Shown: positions 1 through 11,226, counted from the first letter of the stretch. The stretch: 64,000 bases of DNA from Nitrosomonas sp. Is35 (GCF_033063295.1 NZ_JAWJZH010000001.1:372001-436000), one strand, 5' to 3'. Notes: generated by a model from the letters alone, not told the origin. A program made the numbers and translations.

Positions 1-138
1 GACTATGTATCACGCTTTCCGTTCTCGGTAGGTGAAGGCCGTCCGACCCCGAAAGCAGCGATTATTGCACCGGTTGTGCTGGTCCTCGCTGTTGCCGCTT
101 TCTTCTTCTTGCGTAAGCGTAAACCGAAAGCTGCTTGA
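1..138 (+). CDS. C-terminal end of an unidentified membrane-anchored protein (partial)
   Basis: The window opens inside a frame that runs without a stop to TGA at 136-138. The 45 visible residues contain one strongly hydrophobic segment (about residues 20-37, rich in V, L, A and F) followed by a basic tail (RKRKPKAA). This is the pattern of a protein held in the inner membrane by a C-terminal helix, with the bulk outside and the positive tail in the cytoplasm. The family cannot be named from this fragment. A periplasmic copper or redox protein with a C-terminal anchor is one possibility, but nothing visible proves it. A strong terminator follows 23 bases after the stop. Confidence 0.7.
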   Translation, partial: DYVSRFPFSVGEGRPTPKAAIIAPVVLVLAVAAFFFLRKRKPKAA

Positions 139-161
139 TAATATAGCAAGTCAAAAAACAC

Positions 162-199
162 AAAAAGCACAGCAGGAAATTTCCTGCTGTGCTTTTTTT
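162..199. terminator. Bidirectional Rho-independent terminator
   Basis: A perfect inverted repeat (arm AAAAAGCACAGCAGGAAA, then its complement directly after) gives a long hairpin with an A-tract on the left and a T-tract on the right. It lies between the end of the plus-strand partial gene and the end of minus-strand secF, so it can stop transcription from both sides. Confidence 0.92.
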
Positions 200-277
200 C
201 TATTCGGAAATTAGAAATGCGCGCTTTCTGATCAACGGGTACTACTAGTTGACTTATCCATATGCGATTGTAAAACC

Positions 278-1216
278 TTATACAACCGCGCCATCATTTT
301 CTAAAGGTTTTTTCTCAATCTTAACCAGATCTTCGCGTTTGACGCCTAGAAGCATGATGATTGAGCTGCCGACCATAATCGACGAATAAATCCCGAACCA
401 AATACCGATGGTTAATGCCAGCGCAAAGTAGTGAAGCACTTCACCGCCGAATAAAAGCATCGCGATGACGACCATTTGTGTGCTTCCATGGGTAATGACT
501 GTACGTGACATCGTTTGTGTAATGGCGCTATCGATGACTTCGGTAATGGATGCTTTGCGATATTTACGGAAATTCTCGCGGATTCGATCGAAAATAACGA
601 CCGACTCATTAACGGAGTAACCCAATATGGCCAATATGGCGGCGAGTACGGTGAGCGAAAATTCCCATTGGAAAAAAGCAAAGCAGCCAACGATGATAAC
701 AACGTCATGCAAGTTGGCAATAATACCCGATACGCCAAATTTCCACTCGAACCGTACTGCCAAGTAAGCAACGATACCCAGCGAAACAAATAGCAAGGCA
801 AGCGCACCGTTTTCCAGTAATTCTGCTCCAACTTGCGGACCGACGAATTCCATTCGCTTCATTTCTACCGAAGAATCCGACTGTTTCAATGCATCCATAA
901 CGGTTTCCGACAATTGCGCGCTGGAAACATTAGGTTTAATTGGTAAGCGAATTAGAACCTCACGAGAGGTGCCGAAATTTTGCACACTGGCGTCAGACAT
1001 ACCGAGATCGGTGAGTACGCTTCTGACTTTTTCGAGATCAGCGGCTTGATTGTAACTGACTTCCAGTACTGTTCCGCCTGTGAAATCTACACCGAGATTG
1101 AGTCCTTTTGTGGCAATAAAGAAAACAGATAGAGCAAATGTCACAATTGAAATGACAGCCCCGACCCGTCTCCATCGCATAAAGGGAATGTTACGATTAA
1201 ATCTAAAAAATTCCAT
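278..1216 (-). CDS. secF: Protein translocase subunit SecF
   Basis: SecF is an RND-family inner-membrane protein that works with SecD and YajC to pull exported proteins through SecYEG using the proton motive force. The 312-residue product has the family length and plan: a first membrane helix near residues 18-36, the LGVDFTGGT motif just after it, a short periplasmic domain, then five helices in the C-terminal half including the conserved GYSVNESVVIFDRIREN stretch. The ATG has a GGAAG ribosome site. It lies 27 bases after secD in the usual yajC-secD-secF order and is the last gene before the shared terminator. Nothing is unusual in it. Confidence 0.97.
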   Translation of the reverse strand: MEFFRFNRNIPFMRWRRVGAVISIVTFALSVFFIATKGLNLGVDFTGGTVLEVSYNQAADLEKVRSVLTDLGMSDASVQNFGTSREVLIRLPIKPNVSSAQLSETVMDALKQSDSSVEMKRMEFVGPQVGAELLENGALALLFVSLGIVAYLAVRFEWKFGVSGIIANLHDVVIIVGCFAFFQWEFSLTVLAAILAILGYSVNESVVIFDRIRENFRKYRKASITEVIDSAITQTMSRTVITHGSTQMVVIAMLLFGGEVLHYFALALTIGIWFGIYSSIMVGSSIIMLLGVKREDLVKIEKKPLENDGAVV

Positions 1217-1243
1217 GACTTACTTCCTTATAAATCCGATCAA

Positions 1244-3286
1244 TCAGCTTTTGGATTGCTTGGTATCAGATGATTTTCGCTTGTTTTTAGCCTTACCCGG
1301 CTTTCTTTCGCTCGATTCAGCTTGAACATCAAGATCAGCTTCTTGGATAACTTCAGCTTTAGCCTCAGGCTGTTCTGTAATTCTTTTCTGAGTATCGATC
1401 GATTCTTCGCCTGCTTTGTCACGAACTAATGCAGTTCTATGAGTGGCCTGATTTTGCTCCGGTATCCAGATTTTTCCAATCGGAACATGATCAAGTCTGC
1501 GACGGCTTCCATAGATCAGATTGACTATGCCTCTTGTCACAAAAGTGGCGGTAAATACGGAAGTCATAATGCCTAAGCAAAGTACTACCGCAAATCCTTT
1601 CACCGGACCTGAACCGAAAGCAAACAACGCAATACCGGCAATGAGGGTGGTAACATTGGAGTCCACAATTGTACCGAAGGCTCGCTCGAATCCTGCATGA
1701 ATAGCCATTTGCGGAGAACTGCCGGCGCGCAATTCATCCCTAATCCGTTCATTGATCAGCACGTTGGCATCAATCGCCATACCGACCGTCAGGGCCAGTG
1801 CGGCCATCCCCGGCAGTGTCAATGTAGCCTGCATGATGGATAATAAACCGACCAGCAGCAATAGATTCATGGCCAGTGCAATGACTGAAATCATGCCGAA
1901 CGCCGTGTAGTAGATGGCAACGAAGATAGCGACGCCCAAGAAGCCATATAAGGTCGAGTTGTAGCCGCGGGCAATATTCTCCGCGCCCAAGCTCGGTCCT
2001 ACTGTGCGCTCTTCAATGATATCCATCGGTGCTGCCAAAGCGCCAGCGCGCAGTAATAACGCAACATCGCGCGCTTCCCTGCTGGTCATGCGCCCGCTGA
2101 TCTGCACGCGCCCGCCGCCGATTTCTTCCCGAATGACCGGCGCGGTTATGACTTCCGCCTTATTTTTCTCAATCAGCAGAATGGCCATTCTTTTGCCGAC
2201 ATTATCCCGTGTCAATTGTTTGAAAATGCGCGATCCGCCATTGTCTAAATTGAGGTGTACTGCGGGCTGATTGTCTTTATCAAAGCCAGGTTGCGCATCG
2301 GTGATATGTTCACCCGTCAACAATACTTGTTTTTTAACGAGTAATGGACTTCCCCCCCGTTCTTCATACAACTCGGTACCCGCTGGTACTTTACCCCGCA
2401 ATGCGGCATCGAGATCGTGCTCATCATCTACCATGCGAACTTCCAGGGTGGCTGTCCGTCCCAGAATATCTTTTGCTTTGGCGGTATCTTGCACCCCCGG
2501 CAATTGCACAATGACACGATCCGTTCCGGCTTTCTGGATGATGGGTTCAGCAACGCCCAGCTCGTTAACGCGATTACGCAGGGTTGTGATGTTTTGCAAC
2601 ACCGCAGACTCTTGCATGCGTGCGAGCGCCTCGGGTTTAATCGTAGCGACGAGATGGTAGCGGTTATCGGCATTCTCTTCCTTGAAACCAAGGTCGGGGT
2701 AATTCGACTTTAACTCAGCTTCCGCTTTGGTGCGTGATTCAGCATCGCGAAATTTCAAAGTCAGTTTCTTGGCTTGTTTTTCCAGACCGGCATAGGAAAT
2801 TTTTTGTTCGCGTAATTTGCCGCGAATATCAGCGCTGTAACGATCCAGTGATTTTTCAAGCGCGCCTTCCATATCGACGGCCAGCATGAAATGCACGCCG
2901 CCGCGCAGATCCAGTCCCAAATACATCGGCAATGCGCCGAGATCGGTCAGCCACCGGGGAGAATTGGGCAGTAAGTTCAGCGCAGTGATATAGTCATTAC
3001 CCAAAGCCGATTCCAGCAAATCTTTTGCTTTGATTTGGGTCTCGGTATCGGCGAAACGTACTTTAATGCTTCCTTCTTCAAGGAGCACTCCATCCGTTCC
3101 AAGGTTGGCTTGTTTTAATGCGTCTTCAACGCGTTGTAACAAGGCGGTATCAGTGCTTGCGGACGTCCGTAAAGGGGAGATCTGTACTGCGGGCGATTCG
3201 CCGTAAAAATTCGGCAATGTGTACAGCAAGCCGAGTAGCAGTGAAACCGCAATAATCAAGTATTGCCAAAGTGCGTAGCGGTTCAT
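1244..3286 (-). CDS. secD: Protein translocase subunit SecD
   Basis: SecD partners SecF in the translocase accessory complex. The N-terminal helix (residues 7-25), the large periplasmic P1 region beginning near the LGLDLRGGVHF motif, and the six-helix RND-type membrane domain (with AMNLLLLVGLLS and GMAIDANVLINERIRDE) are all visible. At 680 residues the protein is about 60 longer than typical SecD. The excess is a C-terminal cytoplasmic tail after about residue 615 that is rich in Lys, Glu and Ser and ends in KSSDTKQSKS. The tail is charged, low in complexity and without recognisable fold. The start ATG has only a weak ribosome site. Confidence 0.96.
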   Translation of the reverse strand: MNRYALWQYLIIAVSLLLGLLYTLPNFYGESPAVQISPLRTSASTDTALLQRVEDALKQANLGTDGVLLEEGSIKVRFADTETQIKAKDLLESALGNDYITALNLLPNSPRWLTDLGALPMYLGLDLRGGVHFMLAVDMEGALEKSLDRYSADIRGKLREQKISYAGLEKQAKKLTLKFRDAESRTKAEAELKSNYPDLGFKEENADNRYHLVATIKPEALARMQESAVLQNITTLRNRVNELGVAEPIIQKAGTDRVIVQLPGVQDTAKAKDILGRTATLEVRMVDDEHDLDAALRGKVPAGTELYEERGGSPLLVKKQVLLTGEHITDAQPGFDKDNQPAVHLNLDNGGSRIFKQLTRDNVGKRMAILLIEKNKAEVITAPVIREEIGGGRVQISGRMTSREARDVALLLRAGALAAPMDIIEERTVGPSLGAENIARGYNSTLYGFLGVAIFVAIYYTAFGMISVIALAMNLLLLVGLLSIMQATLTLPGMAALALTVGMAIDANVLINERIRDELRAGSSPQMAIHAGFERAFGTIVDSNVTTLIAGIALFAFGSGPVKGFAVVLCLGIMTSVFTATFVTRGIVNLIYGSRRRLDHVPIGKIWIPEQNQATHRTALVRDKAGEESIDTQKRITEQPEAKAEVIQEADLDVQAESSERKPGKAKNKRKSSDTKQSKS

Positions 3287-3381
3287 GGGTGTCAGTTAAG
3301 TATTAATTAATGATAAAAGGTAAGAAAGACATGTGACGGCAAGCAATTCAATAACGATTCGTTCCGCCACGGCACGCGTGG

Positions 3382-3825
3382 TTATTTCTTTTCAACATTT
3401 GCAGCATCAGTAGCGTTGCTCTCCGTGGTTTCGGCGGCACTGTTTTCCGAAGCGGTTGTTGTTTTGGTTGTTTTGGATTTTTGAGCTTTTCCTTTCGGCT
3501 CGATACTCTTCAGTGTTCCTTTGGGCAATAGGGTTTGCACCGAAGATTTAAGCGCGGTGACTTCGATAGCCGGTGCTATTTCGATAATCACATAAGCTTC
3601 GCTGACATTCAGGACCTGACCGAGAATACCGCCGTTGGTAATGACTTCATCGCCTCTCTGCAATCCTTCCACCATCTGTTTTTGCTCTTTGGCGCGTTTA
3701 GCTTGCGGGCGGATCAGCAGAAAATAAAACAGCACCAGTATCCCAAACATCGGTAACAGGCTTAACAAGTCCGAGTTGTCTTGCGTTGACGCAGCAGCTT
3801 GTGCAAATGCATCATTAATCAGCAT
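3382..3825 (-). CDS. yajC: Preprotein translocase accessory subunit YajC
   Basis: YajC is the small single-helix partner of SecDF. Residues 20-40 form the membrane helix ending in the family signature FLLIRPQAKR, followed by the cytoplasmic domain with GDEVITNGGILG. The chosen ATG (3823-3825) follows a GGGAG ribosome site. An upstream in-frame start at 3855 would add ten residues without such a site. The 147-residue product is longer than the usual 100-115 because of a Thr/Ala/Lys-rich C-terminal tail from about residue 105. Both YajC and SecD in this operon therefore carry low-complexity cytoplasmic tails. Confidence 0.96.
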   Translation of the reverse strand: MLINDAFAQAAASTQDNSDLLSLLPMFGILVLFYFLLIRPQAKRAKEQKQMVEGLQRGDEVITNGGILGQVLNVSEAYVIIEIAPAIEVTALKSSVQTLLPKGTLKSIEPKGKAQKSKTTKTTTASENSAAETTESNATDAANVEKK

Positions 3826-3872
3826 AAAATTCTCCCTTTCTGAAAAAAGGTACATATTAGCATGATGACCGC

Positions 3873-5989
<2,117 letters not shown>

Positions 5990-6098
5990 GCCGCCTATTA
6001 TACCGGCGCAGCATGTTTTCCGCCCATGCGGCTTGCTGTACTCCGGCTTTTCAGTGATAATTGCGCCTGCTGTTTATTCAAAACAAGCAAATTGTTTG

Positions 6099-6185
6099 GC
6101 CGAGATGGCGGAATTGGTAGACGCACGGGACTCAAAATCCCGCGATGGTGACATCATGGGGGTTCGATTCCCCCTCTCGGCACCA
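6099..6185 (+). tRNA. tRNA-Leu (anticodon CAA)
   Basis: A class II tRNA with a seven-pair acceptor stem GCCGAGA/TCTCGGC, encoded 3' CCA, a GG-bearing D-loop, anticodon stem CGGGA/TCCCG enclosing loop CTCAAAA (anticodon CAA at 6133-6135), a long variable arm, and the T-arm GGGGGTTCGATTCCCCC. It reads UUG codons. It borders the accessory stretch to its right. I saw no second copy of its 3' end that would mark an integration site. Confidence 0.97.
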
Positions 6186-7062
6186 ATAGTAATTTCCAGA
6201 ATACTCTGCGTATATTTCTATCGCAGCAATCAAGCAAGACTCAAAGGCCGCATACGATCATCGTCCACGGGGATGATAAACCGCTGTGAATGGTCGAATT
6301 GAAGCTGTTCATCCGGACAAAATCTATTGGGGTGTATTTCATTAGATCTGGAAATCAGTAGGCTGAGTTCAGCGTTTCCGTTTACATCGATTTCTTAGTT
6401 AATTCTAATTCTTCTTATTTTTGTGACTTTTGCCGATAAGAATCGTCTTTATGACGCTAATCTTCAAGATCAGATTGGCTTTGTTGAAAGTGATTGTCCG
6501 TCGAAAAAAAACGATGAACCCATTCCTGGTAATGATTATTCATTCTATAGTTTTATTTCATAAAAGGTTTTTTCTGTTGTCCACAATTTCTGTGGATAAC
6601 TTTGTGGACAATCGAGTTGAATGGATGACTAACTTATAAATTTCTAAGGGTTTTTCTTGGATTGCTTAATAATTTAACATATCGATTATGTTTAAATTAT
6701 CATTTACTTGCGGGATATTTTTCAGTCTGATATCAAGATTGTCACGGGATATTTATAACTTTCTTAAACTGTGGATTATTTGGAATGTCAAGGAAAAAAT
6801 AAAAAGTAAATTGTAGAGATTGTGTAAAAAGAAAATGCTTAATGTGCCATGATTGATGTGCGTGATGAAATTCTCATCATGGTTTTTGTGTATGGAAAAT
6901 TTTTATCAGGGAAACTTTGCCGAATGTTAACTAGATGGTTAACAAATGTATTGATTGAGTCAGCGGTTAATATTGTAATGATAGGGGTACGAGGTATCTC
7001 ATGTTAGCAGTGCTGAAATCGGATCGATGCGGTGTTAAGCTGCTTTTGAGGTGGCGTCACTA
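6186..7062. other. AT-rich intergenic region downstream of tRNA-Leu
   Basis: About 880 bases with no convincing gene. The short plus-strand frames here have no ribosome site and no family resemblance. The main structure is the DnaA-box repeat at 6577-6703, described separately. The rest is AT-rich. The block 6186-6330 has more balanced composition and could be gene debris, but I cannot identify it. Confidence 0.6.
6577..6703 (+). repeat. DnaA-box intergenic element, copy A
   Basis: Contains a perfect DnaA box on the minus strand (TGTGGATAA, 6591-6599) between two near-perfect boxes in inverted orientation (TTGTCCACA at 6577-6585 and TGTGGACAA at 6603-6611). The stretch from 6591 to ATCAT at 6699-6703 aligns without gaps to copy B (8066-8178) at roughly two-thirds identity by eye, and closely to copy C. 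It shares the blocks TGTGGATAACTTTGTG, TTTCTAA and GATTATG at the same offsets. Confidence 0.75.
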
Positions 7063-7088
7063 AGAAAAAAACGGGAGCTTGCGCTCCC
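7063..7088 (-). terminator. Rho-independent terminator of the PEP-CTERM gene
   Basis: Read on the minus strand, GGGAGC-GCAA-GCTCCC forms a six-pair GC-rich hairpin followed by GTTTTTTT. It begins 25 bases after the stop of the PEP-CTERM gene, so that gene forms its own transcription unit. Confidence 0.88.
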
Positions 7089-7112
7089 ATTCCGGATCTT
7101 ATCGGGATTTGC

Positions 7113-7778
7113 TTAAACGGCTGATTCTTTTCTGCGGTGTGCTATAAATCCCATCAAACCTAAACCGGCCAGAAGCATGGCGTAGGTTCCCGGCTCTGGA
7201 ACAGGACTCAGGGAGTCGTTTGTGCTGAATGTTGTGAAATCACCAGTCCCTCCAATCCTGAATTGGGCTTGCTGGCCGCCGTCACAGCAACCTTCAAGGC
7301 CGTAGAGGTTGAGTGTGTGATAGCCGGCAGCGAGGTTCAATGTATTGATACTCAAATACTGCGATGAATCGCTGTAGCTGCCATTCCACCACATATCGTT
7401 TGTTTTGAAATCATATGCTAAACCATCGACAAAAATGGCTCCGCCGTGACCAAAATCAACACCGGCACGAATTTGCCATGCCCCCGCATTGGCTGGGGAT
7501 ACATAAAAATCAACAGTTGATTTAAAGGCTATGTCAGTTGTCGAGCCACCAGCAAACAATCCATGATTGGAAATGTTGTCGTAAATTGCAGGGGTTGCAA
7601 TTCCGTAACCAATTGTTGGGATTGCAACGGCTGAATCAACTACGGATTGATATGCTGCTGCGTCAATTTGAGGACCCGCGGTTAAGAAACCGGTTTCAAT
7701 TGTTATTGAACTGGCATTAGCACCGCCAAATAATGCAAGCGATATTGCGGTAACTGATAATGTGAAAGTTATTTTCAT
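7113..7778 (-). CDS. CCXG-type PEP-CTERM sorting-domain protein
   Basis: A secreted protein of 221 residues. It has an N-terminal signal peptide (MKITFTLSVTAISLALFGG, cleavage probably after GANA) and a C-terminal PEP-CTERM signal: VPEPG, a hydrophobic helix and the basic tail HRRKE. PEP-CTERM proteins are processed by an exosortase and usually go with exopolysaccharide production. The middle contains GLEGCCDGGQ, the double-cysteine-glycine motif of a PEP-CTERM subgroup, in a region resembling a PA14-like beta-sandwich (IFVDGLAYD). The ATG at 7776-7778 follows an AGGAG site; the upstream in-frame start at 7799 lacks one. It is monocistronic, with its own terminator. No exosortase gene lies in the window. 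Confidence 0.88.
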   Translation of the reverse strand: MKITFTLSVTAISLALFGGANASSITIETGFLTAGPQIDAAAYQSVVDSAVAIPTIGYGIATPAIYDNISNHGLFAGGSTTDIAFKSTVDFYVSPANAGAWQIRAGVDFGHGGAIFVDGLAYDFKTNDMWWNGSYSDSSQYLSINTLNLAAGYHTLNLYGLEGCCDGGQQAQFRIGGTGDFTTFSTNDSLSPVPEPGTYAMLLAGLGLMGFIAHRRKESAV

Positions 7779-8514
7779 AAGACTCCTGTTATGCAGCATT
7801 AAGTTGTTAAAGTACTTAGGATATATGGTTCGTCATCTCTAACCAGCACAGAACAAATCAAAGTTAAATTGCTCGATGAATGAATGCAATTGAACAACAT
7901 CATAGTTTCTATCCATCCTCATGAATGTTAATAGAATCTCAGCCGATCAACTATGCGAAAAATCACAGCTCATCGTTTAATAAGCCCTGCGCGATTGATT
8001 TATCGATATATATGGAAACAGCTTTAGAAAGAAGAATATTTTTTAAATTTTGGGGTTACAAATGCTGTGGATAACTTTGTGAGTAATTCATGTATTTGAA
8101 AATTTAACTCATCGATTTCTAAAGATTTCTATTGGTTTGTGTACTTGTTTTACACATTGATTATGAGCTAATTATCATCAAGTTATTACTGCTTTTTATG
8201 CTGCGTGCTCATTGGGTCAAATGAAATCCATAATTGACTCAGTTTGTGGATTGTTTAAATGATCGAATAAAAATTAAGGTGTATTGAATCGATAGAGAAT
8301 TTTTTGAGTTGTTTTGAATGGAATTTTTCTTTCAAAACGTCGATATAAAACCGATTTTTTGCTTTATTCGAGCTATCTGTGTAAGAAAATATGAGTATAA
8401 TAGTAAGAAAATACCCTAGGTGGTGTTTTTAAGATAATGATTATATTGTAATTGGTTCGAAATATCCGTGCGTTATAAATGACATAATTGATTTAAGATT
8501 ATTTTAAGTTAGCG
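7779..8514. other. AT-rich intergenic region between the PEP-CTERM gene and the polysaccharide operon
   Basis: About 735 bases of AT-rich DNA between divergent genes. It carries DnaA-box element copy B (8066-8178). A TATAAT hexamer at 8396-8401 could be the -10 of the polysaccharide operon, but no good -35 lies 16-18 bases before it. No coding frame is supported. Confidence 0.6.
8066..8178 (+). repeat. DnaA-box intergenic element, copy B
   Basis: Starts with TGTGGATAACTTTGTG, which contains a perfect DnaA box at 8066-8074 and is identical to copy A over 16 bases. It keeps TTTCTAA, TTGG and GATTATG at the same offsets and ends in ATTATCAT exactly 113 bases from the first base of the box, as in copy A. 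It lies between the PEP-CTERM gene and the polysaccharide operon. Confidence 0.75.
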
Positions 8515-9897
8515 ATGCTTATATTTTTCTCCCAAGAGAAGACTGATTTATTGGATCCGTATCAGGATCTTTTTGAAATTTGCCATTTCAGTGATTTTTC
8601 GGACTGGGAGAAAAATAAAATCATTCCTTCCGCGTTTATCATCGCGGGAAATGATAAACACTATATTGCGTCGATTCTTGGCAAGATACGCAGAGATGAC
8701 GAAGTTTTTGCGTCGCTGTGTTTTGCAGCGAATCCGGTGGCGGCATCTGATAACTTGTTGCTCGATGGTCAATTGCCGCAACCTCCGGTTTTGCTGGAAG
8801 TGGTAAATCAAGTTGAGAACTTGCTGAAGTCGCTGAAGGGCAATGAGACCTATATCTCCCACCAAGGACGGTTAATAAAATACTTGTGGTTACGCCCTGA
8901 TTTCATCCTTCAGCCGCACCATGAGTGGCAAAATCCCCGTTTTTATCGCTATCCATTGTTGGAAGCGTTGAGTCAGGACAGATCCGATTCTTTCGAGTGG
9001 CTGCGCAATCTCGCCAATAACAAAATAATTGAACCTTTGACGATGCTCGACCGGCAGCGCGAATGTGCTTATTGCCGCTCGGCGCACTTGAGTTTTATCG
9101 ATATATGCCCGAACTGCCAGTCGATCGATATCAAACTGCAAGCTTCCTTGCATTGTTTTACCTGCGGTTGTGTCGATGTGCAAGATAAATTCATGCATAG
9201 CGGTACGCTGGTTTGTCCCAAATGCCATACGCATTTGCGGCATATTGGCAGCGACTACGACCGGCCTATCGAGAATTATCGCTGTCAGTCTTGCAGCCAC
9301 TCGTTTATAGAAGGCGATGTGCAAGTCCGCTGCGCGATGTGTGAGAAAGAGATGAAACCGGGTGAGCTCATCTTGAATGAAGTGCACAGCTGGCGCTTAA
9401 GCGATAAAGGAAGAACGGTTGCGTTCCGGGGTGAAGTATTCGACTTGTCCTCGGGGTTTGATCAGCTGGATTTTATTTCCCGTGAGTTATTCCTGCACGA
9501 TCTTGATTGGCAGATGGTTACATCCCGGCGTTATCCCAATGTGCATTTCAGTTTGTTCGGAATCTACTTCGCCAATTTGCCGGATCTGGTCGAACTTTTT
9601 AACCACGCGCGCCTGCTGCAAATGCTCGAAGCCTTTGCGCAACGATTGAGAAGCTTGCTCCGGACTCCGGACCTTTCCACGCGGACTTCGGAGAATATGC
9701 TGTGGTTGCTTTTGCCGAATACGGATGAGCAAGGGCTGGGCGGTTTTCAAAAACGTATCGAAAGCAGTATGAACGTACTGCTGGAAGAAAGTGAGCATAA
9801 GCTGGATTTCCGTTTTATCGGTATTTCTTCGCGAAATATACCCGAGAAGGAAAGCGCTCCGCTCCTGCTGGCCCGTCTTGCGGGCGAGTTGCTATAG
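8515..9897 (+). CDS. Multi-zinc-ribbon protein, TackOD1-like with degenerate GGDEF-like C-terminus
   Basis: A 460-residue cytoplasmic protein with no signal peptide or membrane helix. Its centre holds six CxxC pairs: Cys184/187, 198/201, 214/217, 234/237, 257/260 and 273/276. This is enough for about three zinc sites and matches my recollection of the TackOD1 output domain. The last 130 residues follow the strand pattern of a GGDEF domain (for example LWLLLPNTDEQG), but the GGDEF motif is absent (TRTSEN in its place), so it should not make cyclic di-GMP. It might still sense a nucleotide or act as a scaffold. The next gene starts three bases after its stop, so it probably regulates or activates the membrane glycosyltransferase. 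That role is inferred. Confidence 0.7.
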   Translation: MLIFFSQEKTDLLDPYQDLFEICHFSDFSDWEKNKIIPSAFIIAGNDKHYIASILGKIRRDDEVFASLCFAANPVAASDNLLLDGQLPQPPVLLEVVNQVENLLKSLKGNETYISHQGRLIKYLWLRPDFILQPHHEWQNPRFYRYPLLEALSQDRSDSFEWLRNLANNKIIEPLTMLDRQRECAYCRSAHLSFIDICPNCQSIDIKLQASLHCFTCGCVDVQDKFMHSGTLVCPKCHTHLRHIGSDYDRPIENYRCQSCSHSFIEGDVQVRCAMCEKEMKPGELILNEVHSWRLSDKGRTVAFRGEVFDLSSGFDQLDFISRELFLHDLDWQMVTSRRYPNVHFSLFGIYFANLPDLVELFNHARLLQMLEAFAQRLRSLLRTPDLSTRTSENMLWLLLPNTDEQGLGGFQKRIESSMNVLLEESEHKLDFRFIGISSRNIPEKESAPLLLARLAGELL

Positions 9898-9900
9898 TTC

Positions 9901-11226
9901 ATGGAAAGTCTGAATCAAGCGTGGAGCTTTTTTCTTATCGCAACGTCGCGCTTCCAGGATATCGAGTACGTCTTCATGCTGATTCCATTCGTACTGTTTT
10001 TTGAATTACCGCTGTATTTTGTCAATTGGATGAGCGTTTTCCGCTATCTGTTTAAAAAATCGGTGGAAGCGCCGGTGTCATTTCCTTACTACCCGCGCGT
10101 AACTTGTGCGATTACCTGCTACGCCGAAGGAAAAGCAGTGCAGAGTACAGTGATCTCTTTATTGGAGCAGATCTATCCGGGACATATTGAAATCATTGCG
10201 ATGGTCGATGGCGTGCAAAAAAATTTGGCTACTTATCAGGCATTGAAAGAACTCGTGCCCGTGGTTGCCAGTTATCCCAAGCGTTCATTGGTCATCATTC
10301 CGAAAATTCAACGCGGTGGCAGGGTTTCATCATTGAATGCCGGACTAAGCCGAGCACAAGGTGAGGTTTTTTTCGCTTTGGACGGCGATACATCGTTTGA
10401 TAATCAAATGGTGAACTCCGCTGTATCGCACTTTCGCAATCCTGATATTGTCGCGGTGACGGGGCCGATGCGTGTGCGTAACGCCAGAAAAGCGATCATC
10501 ACCCGGCTGCAGAGTTTGGAATATATGTTGACCATGCAGATAGGGAAACTGGGGTTTGCGAAACTGAATGTCATTAATAACGTCCCGGGGGCGTTCGGCA
10601 TTTTTAGAAAGTCCTTTATCCAGAAAATTGGCGGATGGAATACCGGGACCGCCGAAGATCTTGATTTGACTCTGCGTATCAAGCAATACCATCAACGTTA
10701 TCCGCATCTGAGGATTGAGTTTGAACCCGGTGCGGTTTCGCATACCGATGCGCCGGAAAGTTTCAAGGATTTTCTGAAGCAGCGCCTGCGCTGGGATGGC
10801 GATCTTTGGTATATCTACTCGAATAAACACAAGTACGGCATTTCTGCGGCGACCATGGGGTGGAGTAATTTTATATTTCTACTCTGGTACGGCATTCTGT
10901 TTCAGATCGTCATGCCTTTTTCTATCGTGATTTATACGGTCTATATGGCGGTAAAGCTGCCGATGCTTACTTTTTTTCTAAGCATGGTGCTGGTCTATTT
11001 ATTCTATTTAAGCCTGATTACCCTGCAATACATTTTTTATCTTGCGCTCGTCTCAGACAGAAAATGGGAGGACTGCCAAGCTGCTTTGATCCTGCCAATT
11101 TATCCGCTGTTCCAGTTTGTTTCACGCGTCTGGAGCGCTTGTGCAATCTTAAACCAGATACTGAACAAAGGGCACTTGGATTCTGCGATGGCGCCTTTGT
11201 GGGTGCTTAAAAAGGGAAAACAATAA
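9901..11226 (+). CDS. Membrane family-2 glycosyltransferase (processive polysaccharide synthase, PgaC/hyaluronan-synthase-like)
   Basis: An inner-membrane GT2 enzyme of 441 residues that should polymerise a sugar from UDP-sugars while passing the chain across the membrane. Visible features are an N-terminal helix (residues about 22-40), the GT-A core with DGDT (Asp161, Asp163), the acceptor-site TAED (Glu252-Asp253), and the processivity motif QRLRW (Gln294, Arg297, Trp298). A cluster of membrane helices follows from about residue 318 to 410. This matches PgaC, HasA and NodC-type synthases. Sugar specificity cannot be read from sequence. It is the enzymatic centre of a four-gene operon and is packed between the zinc-ribbon protein and the TolC-like gene with only 2-3 base gaps. 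Confidence 0.88.
   Translation: MESLNQAWSFFLIATSRFQDIEYVFMLIPFVLFFELPLYFVNWMSVFRYLFKKSVEAPVSFPYYPRVTCAITCYAEGKAVQSTVISLLEQIYPGHIEIIAMVDGVQKNLATYQALKELVPVVASYPKRSLVIIPKIQRGGRVSSLNAGLSRAQGEVFFALDGDTSFDNQMVNSAVSHFRNPDIVAVTGPMRVRNARKAIITRLQSLEYMLTMQIGKLGFAKLNVINNVPGAFGIFRKSFIQKIGGWNTGTAEDLDLTLRIKQYHQRYPHLRIEFEPGAVSHTDAPESFKDFLKQRLRWDGDLWYIYSNKHKYGISAATMGWSNFIFLLWYGILFQIVMPFSIVIYTVYMAVKLPMLTFFLSMVLVYLFYLSLITLQYIFYLALVSDRKWEDCQAALILPIYPLFQFVSRVWSACAILNQILNKGHLDSAMAPLWVLKKGKQ

Noticed and set aside
6430..6639. A 69-codon hydrophobic/basic frame in the AT-rich region
   Set aside because: It runs into the DnaA-box element, lacks a ribosome site, and its composition matches AT-rich non-coding DNA.
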